A stretch of DNA of 22,102 bases from a virus. Of the stretch, positions 6,517 through 12,821 are shown piece after piece. Every line of letters starts with the position of its first letter. The stretch's first letter is position 1. The notes beneath the pieces are model-generated. The model was not told the DNA's origin. It saw only the letters and a program-made list of their open reading frames with translations, and made no database searches. Where the stretch lies: IMG/VR virus record IMGVR_UViG_3300020446_000091, positions 1-22,102 of that record. One strand, given 5' to 3'. The translations under genes and the position numbers were made by a program.

Positions 6517-6544
6517 AAGTTACCATTTTTTTTACTTAAGTCAA
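6517..6544 (-). promoter_or_regulatory. Candidate promoter for the regulator-integrase operon
   Basis: On the minus strand, TTGACT (6544-6539) and TAACTT (6522-6517) are separated by 16 bases, about 45 bases before the LuxR-type start. The 181-base gap 6472-6652 is AT rich, with a near-palindrome around 6565-6580 and a short GGTAA/TTACC hairpin followed by T residues (6509-6532, plus strand). I see no gene in it. Confidence 0.4.
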
Positions 6545-6652
6545 CAATAGTGTACAGCAATACAGTAAATCCCTATTAAATAAGGGTATTCTGATCTATA
6601 AAGATAAGACAGTTATATATATAGAGACGTCGAATCGACAGCTTACCTAGCG

Positions 6653-6859
6653 TCAAGCACCCTTCAGATCGGGTGCTCGGACACACTCCATTGATAACCT
6701 ATAATAGTCGTTGGTTTCCCACTTGATCCAAGAATTTTCGCTAACGATGTTTTGACACTGTATTAATGTCATAGGTATTTGGTAAACATATTGGTTTCCA
6801 ATGTACTCCCAATCAGTGCCGTTGTTTCCCCACATACTTATGACAATTAAATACAGCAT
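6653..6859 (-). CDS. Hypothetical small protein, last gene of the lysis operon
   Basis: A 68-residue protein with a short hydrophobic N-terminus (LYLIVISMW) and two cysteines (C35, C59), possibly secreted or membrane attached. The start ATG overlaps the stop of the o-spanin gene as TAATG, so it is translated with it. A hairpin (6656-6662 with 6671-6677) covers its last codons and may mark the end of the transcript, although no U-tract follows. No family recognised. Confidence 0.6.
   Translation of the reverse strand: MLYLIVISMWGNNGTDWEYIGNQYVYQIPMTLIQCQNIVSENSWIKWETNDYYRLSMECVRAPDLKGA
6656..6677 (-). other. Hairpin at the 3' end of the lysis operon
   Basis: AGCACCC/GGGTGCT forms a 7-bp stem with an 8-base loop, directly before the last stop codon of the leftward operon. 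There is no U-tract after it on the minus strand, so it may protect the 3' end or be a weak terminator. Confidence 0.4.
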
Positions 6860-7071
6860 TAGTCGCTATTGCAAATTCTTTGATGGGTTTCGTTGTGTAC
6901 TAAGATGTCAGTAAGAAGTTGCTTGTCTTCGTTCATAAGCATATCGACCACATCGTCGTGGCCGAAATACATTGGACTGCTGATGTCACAGTAACTGTCG
7001 TTACTTATCTTTGCGCACCCAGTTCCGAGCGCGGTCAGCAAAATTATCATCGTTAAGTGAATTGATTTCAT
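6859..7071 (-). CDS. Probable o-spanin lipoprotein (Rz1-like)
   Basis: A 70-residue protein with an N-terminal lipoprotein-type signal: MKSIHLTMIILLTALGTGC, then a short polar mature part. The lipobox is imperfect (LGTG before Cys). ATG 7071 is chosen; a TTG at 7077 is an alternative. It overlaps the preceding i-spanin-like gene by 71 bases in another frame, the overlapping Rz/Rz1-type arrangement. It would sit in the outer membrane and pair with the inner-membrane partner to disrupt the outer membrane at lysis. The mature part is not proline rich, as many Rz1 proteins are, so the call rests on signal, size and position. Confidence 0.65.
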   Translation of the reverse strand: MKSIHLTMIILLTALGTGCAKISNDSYCDISSPMYFGHDDVVDMLMNEDKQLLTDILVHNETHQRICNSD

Positions 7072-7228
7072 CGTCAACGTCTTTCTGTAGTTTCATCTTT
7101 TTCAATCGGTCTTCGTCGATCTTTCTTTTTACTTTGTCTTGCCCTCTTGCGATGCCTGCTGAGTAGATGCCTAGTAAGCCGAGCATGAAGGCCGCACCAA
7201 TCAGTGCGTACATTTGTAATCTTGCCAT
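7001..7228 (-). CDS. Probable i-spanin (Rz-like) inner-membrane protein
   Basis: A 75-residue protein with one N-terminal membrane segment (residues 6-25, MYALIGAAFMLGLLGIYSAG) and a charged, coiled-coil-prone periplasmic part (KVKRKIDEDRLKKMKLQKDV). This is the i-spanin layout. The Shine-Dalgarno GGAG lies in the last codons of the amidase gene just upstream. The 3' part overlaps the lipoprotein gene. It is shorter than lambda Rz. Confidence 0.7.
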   Translation of the reverse strand: MARLQMYALIGAAFMLGLLGIYSAGIARGQDKVKRKIDEDRLKKMKLQKDVDDEINSLNDDNFADRARNWVRKDK

Positions 7229-7231
7229 CGT

Positions 7232-7900
7232 TTATCTCCAGCCTGATGCCCAACTCTTAAGACGTTCCCTCATAATGTAGATCCCAAATAAAATGGTGAT
7301 GCCTGCGAACCCAAGTATGATGTACTGTGCTGTCTGATCCATTCCACTCAAGGCGGTGGCGGAGGTTCCGACGGAGGCGGCAACAGTGGCGGCGGAGGCC
7401 TTAACAGTTTTTGACTGTGTTGGTTTAGTGCGTTCGGGTTGCGTACGGTTGCGTGCAACTTCTTCTCCCGCGAGCCACTTCTGGCATCTGAACCCAGGAC
7501 AGGCCTTAGAACTCACCCTATTATGTCCTATAATTTTATCGGTACGGATGTCGTACTGCTCCTGTAGGTCTTTGATTGTTGCGTACAACTTGGAAAGCTG
7601 GGGTGCTGTGAAGTGATCTGTCGCCACGTCATCTGCGTCCGAACCAAATCCACCTACGAGTGCGATGCCTATTGTATCGTTATGCCCACGTGCATGAGCA
7701 CCTTTCGTACCGAGTGGTCGGGTGTGCGCAAGCTCTCCATTACGTCCGATGATGATATGATATCCGATACTCGACCAGCCATTATCCTTGACGTGCCACT
7801 TCTCGATCTCTTTTATCTGGGCGTCGAACCCTTTGTCTTCATACCAACTTGGGCGTGTTGCTGTGCAGTGTACGATAATTCCCTTATGCTTGACTGTCAT
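7232..7900 (-). CDS. N-acetylmuramoyl-L-alanine amidase (T7 lysozyme type) with C-terminal membrane anchor
   Basis: A 222-residue zinc amidase (Amidase_2) that cuts the bond between muramic acid and L-Ala in peptidoglycan. The T7-lysozyme residues are in place: H11 (VHCTATRP), Y47 (GYHIII), H126 (IGHNRV), K132 and C134 (SKACPGF). Unlike T7 lysozyme (about 150 residues) it continues with a Thr/Ala/Ser-rich linker (about 152-186) and a C-terminal membrane segment (192-210) ending in a basic tail. There is no N-terminal signal. It is followed by an i-spanin and an o-spanin, a classical lysis order. Its start overlaps the nuclease-like gene upstream by 4 bases. Confidence 0.9.
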   Translation of the reverse strand: MTVKHKGIIVHCTATRPSWYEDKGFDAQIKEIEKWHVKDNGWSSIGYHIIIGRNGELAHTRPLGTKGAHARGHNDTIGIALVGGFGSDADDVATDHFTAPQLSKLYATIKDLQEQYDIRTDKIIGHNRVSSKACPGFRCQKWLAGEEVARNRTQPERTKPTQSKTVKASAATVAASVGTSATALSGMDQTAQYIILGFAGITILFGIYIMRERLKSWASGWR

Positions 7901-8292
7901 ATCTTAAACTCTCTCTTAATGCTTTCTATCTGCGCTTCTTTCGTAAAGCGCGATGGGTTGAGCTTAAGGGTTATGGGAGGATTGTCGTCCCACCTACGGG
8001 CTAGACACAGGCCCAAGTCGAGAGCGACGAATACATATACGCCGTCGTAAAAATCTAATTTTCGTCCCTTATTTACTTGGAAGGAATAGACCAAGCTTTC
8101 TTTTATTCTATCCCTACGATCATGTGGGCCTCTCGATGACTTAACCTGTACGCGAATGTGCTTACTGTCTGGGGGCTTAACCCAGAGGTCATCGTGTGGT
8201 AGGTCAACGTGTACGGTTCGCAGACCCATGCTTTCTAAGACATACGCAACGAAGAACTCGCCTGCCCTGCCCGAGTATATATTTTCCTGCAA
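7897..8292 (-). CDS. PD-(D/E)XK-like endonuclease (TTG start)
   Basis: A 131-residue protein with the features of a PD-(D/E)XK nuclease: GRAGEFFVAYVLESMGL (Glu in the first helix), an Asp in LPHDDLWV, then IRVQVKSS, where Gln replaces the usual Glu of E-x-K. That variant occurs in restriction-like and group-I-homing-like members. No ATG is available before the domain, so TTG at 8292, directly after the upstream stop, is the likely start. It sits between a membrane coiled-coil gene and the amidase, unusual company for a nuclease. Possible roles: Holliday-junction or host-DNA cleavage. Substrate unknown. Confidence 0.65.
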   Translation of the reverse strand: MQENIYSGRAGEFFVAYVLESMGLRTVHVDLPHDDLWVKPPDSKHIRVQVKSSRGPHDRRDRIKESLVYSFQVNKGRKLDFYDGVYVFVALDLGLCLARRWDDNPPITLKLNPSRFTKEAQIESIKREFKI

Positions 8293-8568
8293 TCACTTCG
8301 TACGCAGTAAGTTCTCCAGATGTGAAATTGTAACTTTGGCTGCGCTTAAGTCTGATCGAAGTTCTGCGATCTCCAATAAAAGTCCCTGTATCTCACTGGT
8401 CTTTTCGTCCAGCTTGTTCGCCAACCGATCAACTTGATCTTTAAGTGTGTTCTGGTACTCGGTTGCTGCTTCCCGTCGCGTCTTCTCTTTCATAGAGACG
8501 AAGCTCCAAAAGCCAGCACTACCAATAAGTGCCACGCCCAATGTCACTATATGTTCAAGTCCCACCAT
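8293..8568 (-). CDS. Membrane-anchored coiled-coil protein, possible lysis accessory
   Basis: A 91-residue protein: one membrane segment (about residues 7-25, IVTLGVALIGSAGFWSFV), then a basic junction and a long coiled coil (NTLKDQVDRLANKLDEKTSE…). ATG 8568 is preceded by AGGGA. The layout resembles i-spanin or XhlA-like phage membrane proteins. As a clear i-spanin candidate exists at 7001-7228, this could be a holin-associated factor. No exact family recognised. Confidence 0.65.
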   Translation of the reverse strand: MVGLEHIVTLGVALIGSAGFWSFVSMKEKTRREAATEYQNTLKDQVDRLANKLDEKTSEIQGLLLEIAELRSDLSAAKVTISHLENLLRTK

Positions 8569-8585
8569 TTGTTCCCTTTAGTTGG

Positions 8586-8657
8586 CTATCGGCAAGATAG
8601 CTACCAATCCTTATACTGTCTTCCCTACTACAGCGGCGAAGCCTTAGCGTAGCCGCT
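8586..8657 (-). other. Intergenic hairpin pair in the lysis operon
   Basis: The only sizeable gap inside this operon (8569-8655) has two potential stems: CTATC/GATAG (8586-8590 with 8596-8600, GGCAA loop) and AGCGGC/GCCGCT (8632-8637 with 8652-8657), the second overlapping the upstream stop codon. Neither has a U-tract. They may be RNA-processing or partial termination sites setting expression of the downstream lysis genes. Confidence 0.35.
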
Positions 8658-8883
8658 AACAACTTCCGTCACAGCAGGAGCAGTTGCCCTTTTTGCATGA
8701 TAGTGATTTCTTGAGCCAGAGGTATATTGCGTACACTGTAAGCAGATATACAGTTGCAATACTTACATCCACGATGTGTTCTCTCATGTTGTAAATAAAT
8801 TCAATGCCTGCTTGTACGTCACCTTCGGTGTAGCCGATGTTTACGTTCTTCGTACCAGTAAAGTTTTCTATGGTTTGTTCCAT
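8656..8883 (-). CDS. Small single-span membrane protein with Cys-rich tail (holin candidate)
   Basis: A 75-residue protein with a polar N-terminal part, one membrane helix (about 38-57, VDVSIATVYLLTVYAIYLWL) and a basic, cysteine-rich C-terminal tail (CKKGNCSCCDGSC). ATG 8883 directly follows the upstream stop codon. Size, single helix and position upstream of the amidase make it a holin candidate; the Cys cluster is unusual and might bind metal. No family recognised. Confidence 0.6.
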   Translation of the reverse strand: MEQTIENFTGTKNVNIGYTEGDVQAGIEFIYNMREHIVDVSIATVYLLTVYAIYLWLKKSLSCKKGNCSCCDGSC

Positions 8884-9048
8884 TTATTTCTCCGCCCACA
8901 GGCAAGCTATGGTTTCGTTAGATTTAGTTACAATAACCTTCGCTTTCTCTTTTTCGAGCAAGCATACTTCTTCTGATCCGTGCGTACTGATTTGGTAATA
9001 GTTGATTTCACCAGTTGTGGTGAAGTTGAGCCATACAAGAAACCACAT
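8884..9048 (-). CDS. Hypothetical small protein with hydrophobic N-terminus
   Basis: A 54-residue protein. The frame opens further upstream, but ATG 9048 overlaps the previous stop as TAATG, matching the coupling seen elsewhere in this operon. It begins MWFLVWLNFTTTGE, a short hydrophobic, possibly signal-like stretch, followed by a polar part with two cysteines. Probably membrane associated or exported. Function unknown. Confidence 0.5.
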   Translation of the reverse strand: MWFLVWLNFTTTGEINYYQISTHGSEEVCLLEKEKAKVIVTKSNETIACLWAEK

Positions 9049-9515
9049 TACCAGCGACCCATGTATTTGCCTGTGAAATAAAAGCCAACGACCACAACAA
9101 TACATGCAATTCCTATTCCAATCGCAAGCTGTGCTGCTTCAATAACCTCTGCCCTTCTTTGTTCGGCTGCTTTCCTTGCGGCCTGCCTCTGTTTACGCGC
9201 CTCGTTTTCCCAAATTTTGAAGCGATCGTATGTTCCCGCACGGCAGTACAAGCGCATGTAGCTGATTAATTCTTCGCGCTGTTCTCTCATTCTTTCCAGT
9301 GCTTCAAACTCTTTCCATTGTTCTTCCGTACTACCAGTCAGTGCAAGGATGGGGTTGGCTTTCTTTTTGCGCACAGCTTCTTTAGCTTCTTCTTCAGCGC
9401 CAATGAATTTTCCAACAGCCGCTATAACCCCTGCCCCTTCTTTCCCGTTGGCGCAAGCCTGCTTGATAATGGCATACGCTGCGTTCGCTGCGCTTATGGC
9501 CTCTAAAATAGCTAT
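9048..9515 (-). CDS. Tail-anchored helical protein, apparent ATA (non-ATG) start
   Basis: About 155 residues. A GTG at 9374 could start a 108-residue version, but the frame is open and protein-like upstream (AILEAISAANAAYAIIKQAC) to a stop at 9528-9530. In that stretch no ATG, GTG or TTG suits a start; a GAGG Shine-Dalgarno stands 9 bases before an ATA at 9515, which would be ATG after one change. The protein has an Ala-rich N-terminus, a charged helical middle (EALERMREQREELISYMRLY) and a C-terminal membrane helix (GIGIACIVVVVGFYFTG). I recall similar small proteins in marine phages but cannot name the family. A virion or membrane role is possible. Confidence 0.6.
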   Translation of the reverse strand: MAILEAISAANAAYAIIKQACANGKEGAGVIAAVGKFIGAEEEAKEAVRKKKANPILALTGSTEEQWKEFEALERMREQREELISYMRLYCRAGTYDRFKIWENEARKQRQAARKAAEQRRAEVIEAAQLAIGIGIACIVVVVGFYFTGKYMGRW

Positions 9516-9579
9516 GTCCGTACCCTCTTAGTTGTGTGAACTATGAAGGTGAAATTGAGCGTAAGTTTTTTCTATCGTA

Positions 9580-9981
9580 TCATTCTGGTTTGGATTGGTC
9601 GTCCCGAAGATAGCCCTCTGACTTAAGGTAAGCTATGTAAAAATCCTTCCAATCCTTCAACCGCATAACAACAAGACTGTCTTCCAAACTCTCTCGATTT
9701 CTTCTGGTAATAACGGTTGCGTACTCTGGGCTTTTCGTTGCTTCAACATTTCTTTCAGCTTGTTGTAACGCCTCACGAACATTAAGCCTTTCGACCCGTT
9801 TTGCTTCCACGAATACGCCTGTCGATCCGAGGATGTCTGCACCTCCAGCATGAAGCCCGATCCTCCCACCACCAGATAGCGGTGCTCGTTGGCATTGTTC
9901 GTGTTTGAAAACATATTCATTCATGTACTTTGCGAGATCGTTCTCGTACTTATCGCCCTTAGCTTTTTGTGGATTACCCAT
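9580..9981 (-). CDS. Holliday-junction-resolvase-like nuclease (PD-(D/E)XK)
   Basis: A 133-residue nuclease. ATG 9981 is preferred over the ATG at 10017 because GGAAG stands 6 bases before it and it overlaps the upstream gene end by 8 bases. The motifs run KYENDLAKYMNEY (Glu in the first helix), GGADILGSTGVFVEAKRVE (Asp, then E-x-K), then a helix with REALQQAERN. This matches small phage resolvase/VRR-like nucleases that cut branched DNA during replication or before packaging. Cytoplasmic. It follows a DNA-binding HTH/zinc-ribbon protein. Confidence 0.75.
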   Translation of the reverse strand: MGNPQKAKGDKYENDLAKYMNEYVFKHEQCQRAPLSGGGRIGLHAGGADILGSTGVFVEAKRVERLNVREALQQAERNVEATKSPEYATVITRRNRESLEDSLVVMRLKDWKDFYIAYLKSEGYLRDDQSKPE

Positions 9982-10285
9982 AGTGTTCTTCCCACATATA
10001 GTCGGATGCGTCTTCACGCTCGTGGCATGAGGTGCATCTGTACTGTTGTATTGGTCTTGATTTAGTGCAGCCGCAAATCATGCACGGCCTGTTCCAAACT
10101 TTCGGCTTTGACCTATAGTGGTACTTGGCCCCAGGAAAGTAAGCCAGTTCCATCTTCATCATAATACGTTTTAGTGTGTCCACGCAGCAGCCTAATTGCC
10201 TTGCTAAGTGTGCGTTCGTGAAGTTTGAGTGATTGTCTTTTAACCAATTTGCCTGCTCTGTGGACAACGAAAATCTCTTCGACAT
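9974..10285 (-). CDS. HTH and zinc-ribbon DNA-binding protein
   Basis: A 103-residue protein. The N-terminal half (residues 7-45) is an HTH that resembles sigma-like or homing-endonuclease-associated modules (TEQANWLKDNHSNFTNAHLA, then RQLGCCVDTLKRIMMKM). The C-terminal half has CMICGC and CTSCHE, a CxxC…CxxC zinc ribbon. It starts at ATG 10285 and is the first gene downstream of the non-coding region, so it may be expressed from a promoter there and could regulate the operon that follows. Confidence 0.7.
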   Translation of the reverse strand: MSKRFSLSTEQANWLKDNHSNFTNAHLARQLGCCVDTLKRIMMKMELAYFPGAKYHYRSKPKVWNRPCMICGCTKSRPIQQYRCTSCHEREDASDYMWEEHYG

Positions 10286-10354
10286 TCCGCGCCCTTATAA
10301 TTTGTTCCCTCGGCGCAACTTAACACGGACATAACTTTTATACAACTTTCGGTC

Positions 10355-10382
10355 TTGACTTTTTTGACGAACACGGTAAAAT
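10355..10382 (+). promoter_or_regulatory. Rightward sigma70-type promoter in a gene-free region
   Basis: TTGACT (10355-10360), a 16-base spacer and TAAAAT (10377-10382) make a good vegetative-type promoter facing right. Both flanking genes are on the minus strand, so it points at no open reading frame, only at the hairpin-rich segment and the terminator at 10577-10604. Confidence 0.55.
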
Positions 10383-10488
10383 CGCAGCGACTTGCGAGCG
10401 CAGGTAAGCGAGTTCGCGCCAACGGGAGTTGGCTCGAACGAACGAGGCAAGCGGTTAAGCAAAGCAGCGTAGCGATTTTCAGACTAAC

Positions 10489-10527
10489 TTGCGTACAAAA
10501 AAAAGTTGTGTTTTAGTTTTGCGTACA
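10489..10527 (+). repeat. Direct repeat TTGCGTACA, 30-base spacing
   Basis: TTGCGTACA occurs at 10489-10497 and again at 10519-10527, exactly 30 bases apart (about three helical turns), separated by A/T-rich sequence. The spacing suits a pair of protein-binding sites on one face of the DNA. Confidence 0.5.
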
Positions 10528-10576
10528 CTACATTTAAAGGGACAGAATATTCCTCCCAATTTTCTGTACAAAACTT

Positions 10577-10604
10577 AAACCCCCTTCTCCAAGGGGGTTT
10601 TTTT
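10577..10604 (+). terminator. Intrinsic terminator, strongest rightward
   Basis: CCCCCTT (10580-10586) pairs with AAGGGGG (10591-10597) around a CTCC loop, extended by AAA/TTT, and is followed by seven T residues on the plus strand. The leftward primase gene ends at 10603, so the element may also end that transcript, with a poorer U-tract. Confidence 0.8.
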
Positions 10605-12549
10605 ATTGCAGATTAGCGATGTTACTTTGGACGTAGGTTTCTCTCAGATCCTTAGTCCAATCGGCTACTGTGGTTATAGGCTTACCAATTTTTCTAGATA
10701 TTTCCAGATCAGACAATGGTGGCATCACTATGCCCTCACTGTTTCTCCACGGTCTAGCGGCCTTCATTGCCTTCTGTTTTGCTGTGCTCTCGGAAACTAC
10801 ACGCACATTTTGTGTGTTCTCGTCTTCCAAGAAAGCAATATACATAACAGGTTCATGCGTATCACTCCACTCTCGTACCTTACCGTACCTAAGTTCAAGA
10901 CAAACTTGCAGTCTTTCTGTTGGGGTTTTGATCGGCGCAGTGCCAAGCAAAGTCATAGGTGTTCTAGGAAGATCACCGTCATAAATCCCTGCCTTGATCT
11001 CTGCTGTTTGCTTCTCAATATATACTTGCGTAACTTTGATTTGCGTTTCGAGTACGGTCAACTGGTTCGATGACCCTGCCTCCCTGCCTGACCTGCCGCC
11101 ATCAGTGGGTTTATTACTGTGATGTACGAGCATCACTGTGATGCCATTGTTACGTAAAGCAAGGGCAAGCTTATTTATGTTGCCCCACTCTTCTGCACTA
11201 TTTTCCATCAATCCCGACCAAGCTGTACGGATCGTATCAACCACAACTATGTCTGGCTTGTTAAAGTTGATCCAACTTTGGAGGTTGTTAAGGCCGCTAT
11301 CTTCCCGAAGGTTCATCATCCGATCATCAATGAATGGCGTCCATATCATAAAGTTATGCTTGGCGTCACCAAAGGATCTTTTGGAACGGCTCAAAAAATT
11401 TGAGACGTTCTGCTTGCTGTTCTCGAAATCTAAATACAAAACACGGGGCGTCTTGTGTATGTCGTACGGCCCAAAAGATTTTTGACCAGACGCTGCTGCA
11501 TATAAAAGGTGGCGCAAGAACATAGACTTTCCGTGTCCACTGTATCCGTGAACTTGGACAATCGTTCCTGTGTCTGGAATTATCGGATCTACAAAGTATT
11601 TAACCTTGCTCGCTTCATCTGCCAATCTATCTGCATCGAACGTGGTTAAAGGCTTGAACTTAGAGGGGTCTAACTTCGGCTCTTCCTTAACCTTTTTGTC
11701 CTCCTTATTATATGCGTGATCTATTACGCTCTGAAACTCTTTCTGGTTTACCTTGTGAGGTTCGTAAAAAAACTCTTCGACGTAAGCTATCATTTCGATT
11801 TCGCATCGCTCTCTATTATAGCCCTGTGCTGCTAACTCTCCAGCCAGACTTAAAAGCATCTGATGTCTATTGTCGCCAACCCCTGCCATCAAGCGTCTGC
11901 CACTCTTCTCGACAATCTCTCTTGTTGTATCGACTACGCTCTTTTTAATTTTAATGTGCGCAAGCGATAGGTTCTCGAACTTGAAGTCTTCAAACCTAAC
12001 GACGTTGGATGTTTGATTGGCTTGCGATTTTAAACCATAGCTTTTTTCTGGGTACGGAGGTACATCGTCCCAGTCATTGCCAGATAGCTGCGAATAGTTT
12101 GGAGTAGGCGGCACAAGAACAACTCCCTTGTGCGCCTTTCGATCAAGACCTTTGACCGTATCTCTAGGCCACTCGATCCCGTCGGCATTGCTCCAAGTCA
12201 ATGTCTTTATATGACCAGCGTTTGCAGGCCATTTAAAATAGAAGTGCTTACCACGCTTGGTCTTTACAACCCAAGGCGTATTGGTAAGCCCAACGCTTTT
12301 TGCGAACACTTCTGCTTCTTCGTTGTCGCAATCAACAACAAGTACGCCAGAAAGTTCTCCAGTGATTATACCAACATGGGCTTCGGGAAACTTGTCCCAC
12401 CACTCTATGACCTGTTCTTCTGTCGGAAACTTTCCTTCGTCATATATATGGCCCCATTTTGGTGCAGGGTGTTTTTCGTTTGGATGGATTGGTACAACCC
12501 ACCACCCGTCATCTAGCATCTCCAATGCTGTGTTGAGATAGTCGCTCAC
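10603..12549 (-). CDS. Prim-Pol primase fused to RecA/DnaB-like helicase ATPase
   Basis: A 648-residue replication protein. Residues about 1-165 form a bifunctional primase-polymerase domain: VVPIHPNEKHPAPKWG, the catalytic pair D73 and D75 (VVDCDNEEA) and the KHFYF motif at 101-105. After a linker helical region, residues about 315-560 form a RecA-like ATPase: Walker A GYSGHGKS (335-342), LYLDFE with a likely catalytic Glu (376), Walker B IVVVD (D438) and VMLVHHSNK (472-480). This is the RepA/AAA_25-like helicase type. GTG 12549 has GGGAG 6 bases upstream. It would prime and unwind DNA at the phage origin. It follows a Cro/YdaS-like gene that it overlaps by 41 bases. Confidence 0.9.
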   Translation of the reverse strand: MSDYLNTALEMLDDGWWVVPIHPNEKHPAPKWGHIYDEGKFPTEEQVIEWWDKFPEAHVGIITGELSGVLVVDCDNEEAEVFAKSVGLTNTPWVVKTKRGKHFYFKWPANAGHIKTLTWSNADGIEWPRDTVKGLDRKAHKGVVLVPPTPNYSQLSGNDWDDVPPYPEKSYGLKSQANQTSNVVRFEDFKFENLSLAHIKIKKSVVDTTREIVEKSGRRLMAGVGDNRHQMLLSLAGELAAQGYNRERCEIEMIAYVEEFFYEPHKVNQKEFQSVIDHAYNKEDKKVKEEPKLDPSKFKPLTTFDADRLADEASKVKYFVDPIIPDTGTIVQVHGYSGHGKSMFLRHLLYAAASGQKSFGPYDIHKTPRVLYLDFENSKQNVSNFLSRSKRSFGDAKHNFMIWTPFIDDRMMNLREDSGLNNLQSWINFNKPDIVVVDTIRTAWSGLMENSAEEWGNINKLALALRNNGITVMLVHHSNKPTDGGRSGREAGSSNQLTVLETQIKVTQVYIEKQTAEIKAGIYDGDLPRTPMTLLGTAPIKTPTERLQVCLELRYGKVREWSDTHEPVMYIAFLEDENTQNVRVVSESTAKQKAMKAARPWRNSEGIVMPPLSDLEISRKIGKPITTVADWTKDLRETYVQSNIANLQ

Positions 12550-12739
12550 TATTTGCTCCCATGAAATATTGATCTAGGCACACCGAAGGAAATGCCTCTT
12601 TGATTTGTGATAAGTAAGCGGAACTAACACTGCCTCTTCTGATCCACCCATACGGAACTGATCGTCCTGTCTTCAGTGTTGAAGACACCCTTCTTGCTCC
12701 TCCCAGATCGTTTACTAATCTTTCGATGTCGAATGTCAT
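12509..12739 (-). CDS. Cro/YdaS-like HTH regulator
   Basis: A 76-residue protein. ATG 12739 is preferred over an upstream start at 12784, since AGAGGAAA precedes it and the extra N-terminus reads as leader. Residues about 6-45 (LVNDLGGARRVSSTLKTGRS, then VPYGWIRRGSV) match the small Cro/YdaS-type HTH in which the Trp-Arg-Arg-Gly turn follows the recognition helix. It lies at the divergent promoter region between the replication and recombination operons, as for a phage early-gene repressor. Its C-terminus overlaps the primase gene start. Confidence 0.75.
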   Translation of the reverse strand: MTFDIERLVNDLGGARRVSSTLKTGRSVPYGWIRRGSVSSAYLSQIKEAFPSVCLDQYFMGANSERLSQHSIGDAR

Positions 12740-12766
12740 GTGCTTTTTCCTCTTGCAATATTTTTG

Positions 12767-12795
12767 CTTATACGCTACACACAACTAATTAACAA
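12767..12795 (-). promoter_or_regulatory. Leftward promoter in the divergent control region
   Basis: On the minus strand, TTGTTA (12795-12790), a 17-base spacer and TATAAG (12772-12767) face the Cro-like and primase genes. The opposite strand has a weaker pair, TTGCAA (12753-12758) and TACACA (12776-12781), facing the 12822 gene. Both sets overlap, so one bound regulator, probably the adjacent Cro-like protein, could control both operons. Confidence 0.55.
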
Positions 12796-12821
12796 CCCTC
12801 AAACGTCAAGGATCAACTTTT

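Larger units (their letters stand above)
10389..10604 (+). ncRNA. Candidate structured small RNA
   Basis: The gap 10286-10602 has no credible gene. Downstream of a TTGACT-N16-TAAAAT promoter lies a GC-rich block with tandem stems: near 10387-10395/10408-10417 (one bulge), 10418-10423/10428-10433 (6 bp, GGGA tetraloop) and 10433-10436/10443-10446. The transcript would end at the intrinsic terminator at 10577-10604, about 215 bases long. An outer pair AAAATCGC/GCGATTTT (10378-10385 with 10472-10479) would enclose the block, but its left arm is in the promoter, so in RNA it would need an upstream start, or it may act as DNA. Function unknown; a replication-origin structure is an alternative. Confidence 0.4.

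Noticed and set aside
6565-6590. Palindrome around CCCTATTAAATAAGGG as a repressor operator
   Set aside because: The arms mismatch at two inner positions on direct alignment and no second copy was seen, so it is too weak to list.
10606-11073. Plus-strand 155-residue frame that the orphan promoter could reach
   Set aside because: It is antisense to the conserved helicase domain, begins after the strong terminator and has no ribosome binding site or recognisable domain.
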